From an uncultured Prevotella sp. (GTDB lineage: Bacteria; Bacteroidota; Bacteroidia; Bacteroidales; Bacteroidaceae): a stretch of 10,567 bases of DNA. Numbering within the stretch: position 1 is the first letter of the stretch; the number at the start of each line of letters is the position of its first letter. A model generated the notes under the pieces. The model was not told the DNA's origin. It made no database searches and saw nothing but the letters and a program-made list of their open reading frames with translations. This document shows positions 1 through 6,440 of this stretch, in pieces. The position numbers were made by a program, and so were the translations under genes. The stretch lies in NCBI GenBank assembly GCA_900548745.1, contig URLQ01000104.1, positions 1 through 10,567 of the forward strand, read 5' to 3'.

Positions 1-773
1 GCCTGACGGACTCGTTCAGACTCGGCAACACCATCAAAAAAGGGGTGGCTGTCGCTATTGTCGGAGAACCCAACGTCGGCAAAAGCACCCTTCTGAACCG
101 TCTGCTGGGCGAAGAGCGGGCCCTGGTATCCGACATCGCAGGCACCACACGCGACACGATCGAAGAGACGCTCAATATTGACGGCGTTCTGTTCCGCTTC
201 ATCGACACCGCCGGGCTGCACGATACCGCCGACCGCCTGGAACAGATGGGCATCGACCGCACGCAGGAGATGATCCGCCGCGCACAAATCGTACTTCAGG
301 TCGTCGATGCGACCTGCCCGATACCTCCCGCCATACAGATTACGTCCGAACAGACTCGCTTGCTCATCGTCAATAAATGCGACAGCCCGGATGCACGTAT
401 CACCGAATCGAAGGTATCCTCCGGCTGCGGGATCGAATATAGAGTATCGTCGGCAAACCCCGACACTCTTTTCATCTCGGCAAAAACCGGCGAAGGAATC
501 GAACGGCTCCTTGCCAGACTCCGCGCGACTTTCGACACCGGAAGCATCTACGACGGCGATCCCGTCATCTCGAACAGCCGCCATCTGGAGGCCCTGCGCC
601 AAGCCCTCGACGCCCTGCACCGAGCCCTCACGGCCCTCGATGACGATCGTTCGGCCGACCTCTTAAGCGAAGACATCCGCCAGGTCATCCACCACCTGGG
701 CACCATCACAGGCGAAATCACCAACGACGATATTCTCAGCCAAATATTCTCGAAATTCTGCATCGGCAAGTGA
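1..773 (+). CDS. mnmE: tRNA modification GTPase MnmE, C-terminal portion (5' end outside window)
   Basis: MnmE works with MnmG to install the (carboxymethyl)aminomethyl group on the wobble uridine of certain tRNAs, in the cytoplasm. The reading frame is open from base 3, upstream of the GTG at 45, and begins LTDSFRLGNTIKKGVAVAIV, so the gene starts before the window. About 256 residues are present. They carry the G domain, with P-loop GEPNVGKST, a TTRDTIEE switch region, DTAG (G3), NKCD (G4) and SAKTGEG (G5), then the helical C-terminal domain. The protein ends in the invariant FCIGK, whose Cys is required for tRNA modification. The gene is clearly more GC-rich than everything to its right. 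Its stop codon is immediately followed by mobile-element DNA, yet the C-terminus is intact, as expected if an element inserted at or just beyond the 3' end without harming the protein. Confidence 0.97.
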   Translation, partial: LTDSFRLGNTIKKGVAVAIVGEPNVGKSTLLNRLLGEERALVSDIAGTTRDTIEETLNIDGVLFRFIDTAGLHDTADRLEQMGIDRTQEMIRRAQIVLQVVDATCPIPPAIQITSEQTRLLIVNKCDSPDARITESKVSSGCGIEYRVSSANPDTLFISAKTGEGIERLLARLRATFDTGSIYDGDPVISNSRHLEALRQALDALHRALTALDDDRSADLLSEDIRQVIHHLGTITGEITNDDILSQIFSKFCIGK

Positions 774-814
774 TGGCTTAGAATCTGCCATAACCAACTA
801 TAACCATTCAGAAC

Positions 815-848
815 AAAGTCGCTGTATTTCAGCGACTTTTCTATTTTA
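815..848 (+). terminator. Intrinsic terminator downstream of mnmE
   Basis: A perfect 10-bp stem, AAAGTCGCTG (815-824) and CAGCGACTTT (830-839), has a 5-nt loop TATTT and is followed by TCTATTTT. It lies 41 bp after the mnmE stop and would end that transcript, shielding the element genes from read-through. It may belong to the element or to the host, depending on where the insertion point lies. Confidence 0.8.
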
Positions 849-958
849 ACACTTTCCAATCCGTATTTGGAAGTAACGGTTTTTATCCATATTTTTCTAT
901 CATATTTCTACCGCGACACAAATTCACGGTTAGCCCGAATGTCACAGTGACGCATTAG

Positions 959-994
959 TTGACGTGTGTTGACAATGGTTTACATGTGTAGACA
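959..994 (+). promoter_or_regulatory. Four helically phased repeats upstream of the multi-HTH gene
   Basis: The pentamers TTGAC (959), TTGAC (969), TTTAC (979) and TAGAC (989) start exactly 10 bp apart, one per DNA turn, and so lie on one face of the helix. Two of them sit inside a longer direct repeat, TGTGTTGACA (965-974) and TGTGTAGACA (985-994). The array ends 39 bp before the ATG at 1034. It could be an operator for that gene or an arm-type site for the integrase. The spacing is seen directly; the role is inferred. Confidence 0.45.
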
Positions 995-1033
995 AAAAGG
1001 GAAATTAAAAAACAAAGAAAATGATATAGAAAT

Positions 1034-1912
1034 ATGGAAGTAAAGAGAATTTGTCAATGGTGCGGAAAACCATTCATTGCACAGAAAACAACGACCTGTT
1101 ATTGTAGCCCTCAATGCTCGAAGCGAGGTTACAAACATCGTATCAAGGAGCGCAAAATGGAACTGCGCCATATTCAGGAAATGCAGGAGTTGCGCTCCAG
1201 TTTGGAGAAACAAGAATATTTCACTTTTTCGCAGGCTGCCCGATTGATGGGTGTGAGTCGTCAGTACATTTATAAATTAGTCAAAGAGGATAAACTTAGA
1301 GCATCCCGAATTAGCGGAAGAATGGCTTTGGTAAGGCGTGCAGACATAGAGTTAATGCTCAAAAGCAAACCTTACGAACGACTGGTTGCGAAAAACGACT
1401 TCAACATCTCCGAGTATTACACAGCCGAAGAGATTGCGGAAAAATATAAGGTCAACGCCAAATGGGTGTGGACTTACACTCGGCAACATAAAGTGCCGAA
1501 AGTGAGAATCCGCCAGTTCAACTATTACAGCAAGAAACATATCGATGCTGCCTTTGCCAAATACGAGGTAGATTCCGACCTTACTGAATGGTACACACCG
1601 GAAGAGATTCAGGAGAAGTACGGTATGACACGTGTCGCCATCCGTTCGCAAGTGTATCGGAACAACATTCCCTCCAAGAAAGAGCATGGGCAGATATTCT
1701 ACTCAAAGCTCCACTTCGACCTCTCGAAGAGTTCCGAACAGGAGAGCAAGGCGGAATACTACACCGTCAAGGAGGCGATGGAGAAATTCAAACTCTCTCG
1801 TGATTCGGTTTACGGTATTCTGCAATTCCATCAGATCAACCGGGAGAAGAACGGACGGTTCGTCAGATTCCTGAAAGTGGAGTTTGACCGGGTAATGGGT
1901 GCCCGCAAATAG
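1034..1912 (+). CDS. Zinc-ribbon protein with four tandem helix-turn-helix domains
   Basis: This 292-residue probable DNA-binding protein is the first gene of the element. Residues 7-28 form a small zinc ribbon (CQWC, then CYCSPQC). A basic, charged linker follows (about 30-60), and then four units of the MerR/excisionase HTH type at about 62-108, 128-176, 187-229 and 242-286. Each opens with an aromatic residue plus T-x-E/Q-E/A (YFTFSQAA, YYTAEEIA, WYTPEEIQ, YYTVKEAM), continues into a helix-turn-helix, and ends with a basic strand and a short helix. Only the first unit looks like a canonical excisionase fold (GVSRQYIYKLVKEDKL). The gene lies 117 bp before the integrase on the same strand, so a role as recombination directionality factor or element regulator is likely but inferred. 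The ATG at 1034 gives a complete zinc ribbon, and no better upstream start is seen. Confidence 0.85.
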   Translation: MEVKRICQWCGKPFIAQKTTTCYCSPQCSKRGYKHRIKERKMELRHIQEMQELRSSLEKQEYFTFSQAARLMGVSRQYIYKLVKEDKLRASRISGRMALVRRADIELMLKSKPYERLVAKNDFNISEYYTAEEIAEKYKVNAKWVWTYTRQHKVPKVRIRQFNYYSKKHIDAAFAKYEVDSDLTEWYTPEEIQEKYGMTRVAIRSQVYRNNIPSKKEHGQIFYSKLHFDLSKSSEQESKAEYYTVKEAMEKFKLSRDSVYGILQFHQINREKNGRFVRFLKVEFDRVMGARK

Positions 1913-2029
1913 TCTAATTTATGGCTATCCGTAAATTATTCAAAAATTAATCCCTGCTGTAGGTAATCTGCATGACTACATTATAGAGTTTCGCCGACGA
2001 ATTAATAATAACCATAAAAATATAACATT

Positions 2030-3145
2030 ATGCATGAATGCAAGACCGTGACATTAAGGACACGTCCGCTAAAAGGCAGGATGATGTCTTTCTATCTGGA
2101 TTATTATCCGGGGTATCGAGACAAAGAGACAATGAAAGTTATCCGTCATGAATCGCTTGGTATTTATATCTATGCCAATCCGAGGAACAAACGTGAACAG
2201 AATTTCAACGAGGTAATGACCGAGAAAGCCGAAGCCATCCGTTGCCGCAGGTTCGAGTCGGTAGTCAATGAACGGTATGACTTCTTTGACAAGTACAAAC
2301 TCAAGGCAGACTTTCTGGAGTATTATCGCAAGCAGCTCCGTAAGCATGACCAGAAATGGGAGTTTGTCTATCTGCATTTCAGTAACTTCGTACATGATAA
2401 ATGCACTTTTGAAGAGATTGACATCGACCTCTGTAACAAGTTTCGGGAATATCTGCTGAATGCCAAGAAGCTAAGGCGTAACGGACGTATCACACGGAAC
2501 TCCGCATCAGGATATTGGTCTACTTTCAGAGGTTTCCTGAAAATACTCTACCGTAATGGGATGATAAAGACCAATGTCAATGACTTCTTGGAAAAGATAG
2601 AGACAGAAGATGTAATGAAAGAGGCCCTGTCTGTTGAGGAACTGTACAAATTGGCCGAGACACCTTGTAAGAAGCCTATTCTGAAAACGGCATCGCTGTT
2701 TTCCTGTATGACCAGCTTGCGCATCAGTGACATTCTCTCGCTATGTTGGGAAGACATCGTGGACTATTCTGCCGGAGGAAAATGCGTACACATCATTACG
2801 CAAAAGAACAAGGCGGAAGACATCATTCCCATCAGTGAAGAAGCTTTGGGATTGATTGGCTATAGTTCTGAAAAGAAAGGTTTGGTATTCAAGGGGCTTA
2901 TGCGTAGCTGGACGCAAATACCGATGAAAGAGTGGATTCGTTCTGCCGGAATTACCAAGAACATAACATTTCACTCGTATCGTAGAACATTTGCAACGCT
3001 ACAAGCAGCTGCCGGAACGGACATCCGCACCATACAGAGCATCATGGCGCACAAGAGTATCACCACCACGCAAAGGTATATCAAAGTCGTGGATGCCAAC
3101 AAACGTGAAGCCAGCAAGAAAATTACCCTGACACGGCAAGACTGA
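2030..3145 (+). CDS. Tyrosine recombinase, probable integrase of the element
   Basis: This 371-residue site-specific recombinase breaks and rejoins DNA through a 3'-phosphotyrosine link. It is the best candidate for integrating and excising the element. An N-terminal Arm-type DNA-binding region (about 1-75) and a SAM-like core-binding domain (about 90-185) precede the catalytic domain. The catalytic residues can be read directly: Arg231 in TSLRISDILSL, Lys259 or Lys261 in TQKNKAEDI, His315 and Arg318 in HSYRRTFAT, His341 in MAHKSITTTQRY, and nucleophile Tyr350. The size and the short N-terminal Arm region match Bacteroidetes mobile-element integrases of the CTnDOT/NBU/Tn4555 general type. The gene is preceded by the multi-HTH gene and followed by an 18-bp hairpin. 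The target site cannot be read from the protein; its closeness to mnmE suggests the 3' end of that gene. Confidence 0.93.
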   Translation: MHECKTVTLRTRPLKGRMMSFYLDYYPGYRDKETMKVIRHESLGIYIYANPRNKREQNFNEVMTEKAEAIRCRRFESVVNERYDFFDKYKLKADFLEYYRKQLRKHDQKWEFVYLHFSNFVHDKCTFEEIDIDLCNKFREYLLNAKKLRRNGRITRNSASGYWSTFRGFLKILYRNGMIKTNVNDFLEKIETEDVMKEALSVEELYKLAETPCKKPILKTASLFSCMTSLRISDILSLCWEDIVDYSAGGKCVHIITQKNKAEDIIPISEEALGLIGYSSEKKGLVFKGLMRSWTQIPMKEWIRSAGITKNITFHSYRRTFATLQAAAGTDIRTIQSIMAHKSITTTQRYIKVVDANKREASKKITLTRQD

Positions 3146-3169
3146 CAGCTGCTTTGTCCTCGATTTCTG

Positions 3170-3211
3170 CGGTCAGAGTATGATTTTTCACCTAAAATCA
3201 TACTCTGACCG
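3170..3211. terminator. Long perfect hairpin after the integrase gene, possible terminator
   Basis: CGGTCAGAGTATGATTTT (3170-3187) and its exact reverse complement (3194-3211) form an 18-bp stem with a 6-nt loop, 24 bp after the integrase stop. The A/T run lies at the top of the stem and there is no T tract after it, so this is not a textbook intrinsic terminator. Blocking read-through is the simplest role. A protein-binding or recombination site is an alternative. Confidence 0.5.
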
Positions 3212-3250
3212 TGATATTTAGCATGATACGTGGTAACTATCATTCTTTTT

Positions 3251-3284
3251 ATTGCAACTATCTGGAATATCGATTATATCTTTA
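3251..3284 (+). promoter_or_regulatory. Possible Bacteroides-type promoter
   Basis: TATCTTTA at 3277-3284 matches the Bacteroides -7 consensus TAnnTTTG in all but the last base. ATTG at 3251-3254, 22 bp upstream, could serve as the -33 element. Transcription would start near 3290, just before the ATG at 3315. This also argues against starting the next gene at the TTG at 3252. The match is weak and rests on consensus comparison only. Confidence 0.3.
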
Positions 3285-3314
3285 GCGCAAAACGATTCCA
3301 AACACTTGCAGACC

Positions 3315-4160
3315 ATGACGAATAAAAAACAAATTCAGACTAAAAAGATAAGTTTTATCCTCGCACTGTCCGTTATCATTTATGCGGCTATAGACACTTA
3401 TCTTTTCCTTTGCCATGACATCAATATCATGCGCATAACGACTCCTGTCATCCTTGGACTGGTAATAGCTATCATATTATGCGGACTCCTGCACAAATTT
3501 TTCTATAAATGGCTGACAAAAAATCCTATCAACTTCTCTTTTGGCGAGCCATCTACCCCTATTGTAAAATCAGAGAACATCATAGAATCTATGGATGCTA
3601 CTGAAACGCAGCCCATCAAGCAACCGATGGATTTGCCTGAACAAGAGTCTTCTCCATCCCAACAGTCGAATCAAGATACTGTAAACTCTGATTGTCCGCA
3701 AGATTCTCATTTGAATAAATATGATTCCATATTGGTGGAACTCAAAAAGAAAGAGATTGAAAGGCAAGTGGAAATCATGGATGCGATTCGGGAATATGTA
3801 ACCGTCAAAACTGCCCCCTATCTCTCCAAAGAGGATATTGCCACCCTCATTGCCAATATAGAGTATATGGCTTACGATCAACCTGAGTCATATAAACCGA
3901 TTCGTTCCAATATAGACAATCCGCTGAGGTCGCCGGGGCTTCGCCATTTGGCATGGAATGTCGGTGAACGCTTGAGAGTGCCCTTAGCGAAAAGAGCCAT
4001 TTTTATCAAGAAATCATTTCCATACGAACTCGTAAACGCGACCCTTGAATATCTTAAACTTAATTTACGGGATAATGTCTCAAGCCAGATTCCCATTGAT
4101 GTACCAGATAAAGGCGACTATCGCTTCCATTTAGATGTAGATAATGATGACTCGCAATAA
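3315..4160 (+). CDS. Two-helix membrane protein of unknown function
   Basis: I do not recognise a characterised function. From the ATG at 3315 the protein has 281 residues. Two hydrophobic helices (about 13-34 and 41-60) are separated by a very short loop, followed by a basic stop (HKFFYKW). A Gln/Ser/Glu-rich linker (about 75-135) leads to a soluble, partly helical region (about 137-281). That region contains a coiled-coil-like stretch (LVELKKKEIERQ), the segment RHLAWNVGERLRVPLAKRA and a GDYRFHLDVD ending that looks like a conserved domain. I chose this ATG over the TTG at 3252, which would add 21 uncharged residues and may lie upstream of transcription. The gene lies between the integrase and the helicase-like gene. 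The C-terminal part resembles proteins I associate with Bacteroides mobile elements, but that is from memory and assigns no function. Confidence 0.75.
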   Translation: MTNKKQIQTKKISFILALSVIIYAAIDTYLFLCHDINIMRITTPVILGLVIAIILCGLLHKFFYKWLTKNPINFSFGEPSTPIVKSENIIESMDATETQPIKQPMDLPEQESSPSQQSNQDTVNSDCPQDSHLNKYDSILVELKKKEIERQVEIMDAIREYVTVKTAPYLSKEDIATLIANIEYMAYDQPESYKPIRSNIDNPLRSPGLRHLAWNVGERLRVPLAKRAIFIKKSFPYELVNATLEYLKLNLRDNVSSQIPIDVPDKGDYRFHLDVDNDDSQ

Positions 4161-4259
4161 AAAAAGTATGCAGACGAAATAATTAATCCGGTCTGTATTG
4201 TTCTGCAAGGTTTCATTGAGTTGGTTCGCAGCATGTTAAACGATTAAAACAATCATAAT

Positions 4260-4634
4260 ATGGAAAAAGACCAACTGACATTCAACGACCTGCCGACTGT
4301 GGTAGGCGAACTATGCGACAGAATCGCAAGTATGGAAAACCTGCTTACGGAGAAACTTTCCAAGCAGTACGAAACCAAAGAGAATACGCACGTCCCCATG
4401 ACCGTACAGGAGGCTTGCAACTATCTTAAAATGCCGTTGTCGACCTTTTATTACAAGGTCAAGAAGGACGATATTCCGGTTATAAAACAAGGAAAGCATC
4501 TCTACATCTATCGTGACGAACTGGATAGATGGCTGGAATCTTCCCGGAAGAATCCGGCTCCGCAAAGTTTCGAGGAAGAGAATGAATCCTTGCTCGCCTC
4601 CCATCGCCGTAAACCGAACCCTAAAAACTGGTAG
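4260..4634 (+). CDS. Small excisionase-like helix-turn-helix protein
   Basis: This 124-residue protein begins with a short acidic coiled-coil-like helix (about 12-36), followed by one MerR/excisionase-type HTH (about 47-92). The HTH reads MTVQEACNYLKMPLSTFYYK, then GKHLYIYRDELDRWLESSRK, which is the usual 'helix, turn, helix, hairpin wing, short helix' order. The tail is basic and Pro-rich. Its stop lies 2 bp before the ATG of the ATPase gene, so the two are almost certainly translated together. In Bacteroides mobilizable elements, such HTH genes beside a RepA-like ATPase are thought to act in excision or replication control. Its DNA target here is unknown. Confidence 0.88.
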   Translation: MEKDQLTFNDLPTVVGELCDRIASMENLLTEKLSKQYETKENTHVPMTVQEACNYLKMPLSTFYYKVKKDDIPVIKQGKHLYIYRDELDRWLESSRKNPAPQSFEEENESLLASHRRKPNPKNW

Positions 4635-4636
4635 CG

Positions 4637-5707
4637 ATGGAAAAGACAGACACTATTATTCTTTCTCCGGAAGAATTGGCCGCTTACATGGCAGAGTCTA
4701 CAATAAGCGTAACAAGTACATACGAACACTCCCCGGTGGTTCTGATGGTGGACGATACTGTTATCGGAACATTGGGAAACTTCAGTGCTTCCATCGGGAA
4801 AGCCAAAAGCAAGAAAACTTTCAACGTTTCAGCCATTGTCGCATCGGCATTGAGTGGCAGCAGCGTTCTTCATTATCGGTCTACATTTCCCGAAAATAAG
4901 CGGAAGATTCTATACATAGACACAGAGCAGGGGCGGTATCATTGCCAGCTGGTATTGAAACGCATCTTACGTTTGGCCGACTTACCGGAATACAAGAATC
5001 CGGATAATCTGATTATGCTGGCTCTGCGCAAGTTTTCCCCTAAACTACGTCTGGCGATAGTCGAACAGGCCATTGGCACAATACCGGATTTGGGATTGGT
5101 CATCATAGATGGCATTCGTGATTTCCTTTACGACATCAATTCCTCCAGTGAATCCACCGACATCATCTCCAAATTCATGCAGTGGACGGATGACAGGCAA
5201 ATCCATATCCATACCGTCTTGCATCAGAACAAGAATGATGAGCATGCCCGTGGTCACATCGGCACGGAACTCAACAACAAAGCGGAAACCATCATGCAGG
5301 TCGAAGTGGACAAAGAGGACAAGACTGTAAGCGTGGTCGAAGCCGTCCATATCCGTGACCGCGAGTTTGAACCTTTCGCTTTCCGCATAAACGAGGAAGC
5401 CATGCCCGAACCGGTAGGGTCCTATCTGCCCAAAGAGAAGAAGACCGGACGACCAATCAAAGGACCGTTCGATCCGGACAAGGAGATTCCAAAAAATGTA
5501 CATCGTCCAGCATTGGATGCCGTTTTTGCCAATGGCAACATCAGCAATTACGATGATTATATAGAACGCTTGAAAGAGGGTTACGGATTACAGGGTATAA
5601 AACTCGGTTATAACAAGGCGGTAAAGGTCGCAACATTGCTCAGCGACAAACAAATGGTTATAAAAGAAGGGAAAGATTATGCATTCAATCCAGAATACCA
5701 TTATTGA
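4637..5707 (+). CDS. RepA/RecA-like AAA ATPase of the mobile element
   Basis: This 356-residue protein is a probable DNA-dependent ATPase of the RecA/DnaB/RepA fold, which may unwind or load at the element origin. The N-terminal part (1-45) leads to a P-loop-like segment, IGKAKSKKTF (about 53-62). ILYIDTEQ follows at about 91-98, as in KaiC/RepA proteins, and the Walker B strand LVIIDGIRDF at 154-163 contains Asp158. HTVLHQNKN (192-200) and GHIGTELNNKAET (206-218) resemble the RepA-type segments that sense nucleotide and neighbouring subunits. The last 70 residues look like a small winged-helix domain. The P-loop is unusual: the second Gly of GxxxxGKT is Lys59, giving GKAKSKKT. The gene sits 2 bp behind the HTH gene. 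A fused primase domain is not visible. Confidence 0.85.
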   Translation: MEKTDTIILSPEELAAYMAESTISVTSTYEHSPVVLMVDDTVIGTLGNFSASIGKAKSKKTFNVSAIVASALSGSSVLHYRSTFPENKRKILYIDTEQGRYHCQLVLKRILRLADLPEYKNPDNLIMLALRKFSPKLRLAIVEQAIGTIPDLGLVIIDGIRDFLYDINSSSESTDIISKFMQWTDDRQIHIHTVLHQNKNDEHARGHIGTELNNKAETIMQVEVDKEDKTVSVVEAVHIRDREFEPFAFRINEEAMPEPVGSYLPKEKKTGRPIKGPFDPDKEIPKNVHRPALDAVFANGNISNYDDYIERLKEGYGLQGIKLGYNKAVKVATLLSDKQMVIKEGKDYAFNPEYHY

Positions 5708-5712
5708 GTTCA

Positions 5713-5757
5713 ACTTTACTTTATTGTTGGGGCATATATATAAGAATAAAGCAAAGT
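5713..5757. terminator. Hairpin after the ATPase gene, possible terminator
   Basis: ACTTTACTTTATT (5713-5725) and AATAAAGCAAAGT (5745-5757) pair over 13 bp with one A/C mismatch, leaving a 19-nt loop. The hairpin begins 6 bp after the ATPase stop. It lacks a T run, so termination is only probable, and it may also form the left edge of the transfer-origin region. Confidence 0.4.
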
Positions 5758-6020
5758 CAGAGGAAGACATCATGTGAGATATTCATATTCTCCCCTCTTT
5801 TAGAGACTCGTATCATCCTATGTTTCCTATCCGAGTGCCAGTTCACTATACGCATCCGATATGGCTTGTCGTGAAGCATCAACAGGTAACTGTTGCGAGA
5901 TATGCCAAGGTATAACCTCACTGCGTTACGGTTGTACATTGGCGCTCTCGCCTGCTCAGTTCCCTCGCCGGTGCGGTACTCGCAAGCTCGCACCTATTCA
6001 ACCATTATAAAATAATTCAA
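5758..6020 (+). other. Candidate origin of transfer (oriT) region
   Basis: This non-coding stretch lies directly upstream of the relaxosome and relaxase genes, where oriT normally sits in mobilizable elements. The most striking structure is an imperfect inverted repeat, CCAAGGTATAACC (5905-5917) and GGTTGTACATTGG (5930-5942), with 11 of 13 Watson-Crick pairs, one T/G wobble and a 12-nt loop. Right after it come a small hairpin GGCG-CTCT-CGCC (5941-5952) and a weaker one, GGTGCG (5970-5975) with CGCACC (5989-5994). A relaxase nick a few bases 3' of a long inverted repeat is the usual layout, so the nick could fall in the CG-rich stretch after 5942. No nick sequence was recognised. Apart from these structures I see no gene; a 78-codon minus-strand frame across the region is judged non-coding. 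Confidence 0.6.
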
Positions 6021-6440
6021 ATGAAAGAAGATATTAAAAATACATCGGACTCCTCGAAAGAAACCAGAAACGTCTTCATCGGAGCAAAAGTCACTCCTAC
6101 TCAGAAGGAGCAGATAAAATCACTGGCCGGACAATGCGGCATGACTGTAAGTGACTACATATTATCACGTGCGTATAACTTCAAGCCCAAAGCAAGGCTC
6201 ACGAAAGAAGAAGCGGTACTGTTGCAGAATCTGGACGATTGTCGGTCAGACCTCGTAAAATACACCTCCGCCCTACACGGAATGTCCACAAAGCAACGTA
6301 TGGTAATGTTCAATCAGATTCCGTTTATGGTGGGTTGGCTGAAAGAATTAGGCAATGTAGCCGAAAGTGTCTGCCAGTTCCTGAATGCAGTAAAAGAGAA
6401 GAATAAAATTCCGTCTAACCCAAAATCCGAAGAAGAATGA
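6021..6440 (+). CDS. mobC: MobC-like relaxosome accessory protein
   Basis: This 139-residue DNA-binding protein probably helps the relaxase bind and open oriT. After a polar N-terminus, FIGAKVTPTQKEQIKSLAGQ and CGMTVSDYILSRAY (about 20-52) form a ribbon-helix-helix fold: one strand, then two helices around the small turn GMTVS. This is typical of MobC and MbpB-type proteins. The remainder is helical, with Leu-rich LTKEEAVLLQNLDDCRSDL and a final Lys/Glu-rich tail. The gene starts just after the oriT candidate, and its TGA overlaps the relaxase ATG by 4 bases (ATGA), showing translational coupling. Position, size and fold agree. The exact subfamily is not established. Confidence 0.88.
   Translation: MKEDIKNTSDSSKETRNVFIGAKVTPTQKEQIKSLAGQCGMTVSDYILSRAYNFKPKARLTKEEAVLLQNLDDCRSDLVKYTSALHGMSTKQRMVMFNQIPFMVGWLKELGNVAESVCQFLNAVKEKNKIPSNPKSEEE

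Noticed and set aside
980..1213. A minus-strand frame rich in Phe and Leu that looks like a membrane peptide
   Set aside because: It is the reverse complement of an A-rich leader and of Lys/Gln/Glu-rich coding sequence, which creates hydrophobic codons by chance.
3252..3314. TTG start that would lengthen the two-helix membrane protein by 21 residues
   Set aside because: A good ATG exists at 3315 and the extension would lie upstream of, or within, the possible promoter.
3570..3881. A 103-codon minus-strand frame inside the membrane-protein gene
   Set aside because: The plus-strand frame is longer, carries real membrane and soluble domains, and matches operon direction. The minus frame shows no domain.
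5045..5503. A 152-codon minus-strand frame opposite the ATPase gene
   Set aside because: The plus strand encodes the Walker B and RepA-like segments in this interval; the reverse frame has no recognisable features.
5757..5993. A 78-codon minus-strand frame over the oriT candidate
   Set aside because: No recognisable domain and no promoter. It covers the structured region upstream of the relaxase genes and is oriented against the operon. Conservation there would be explained by oriT function.
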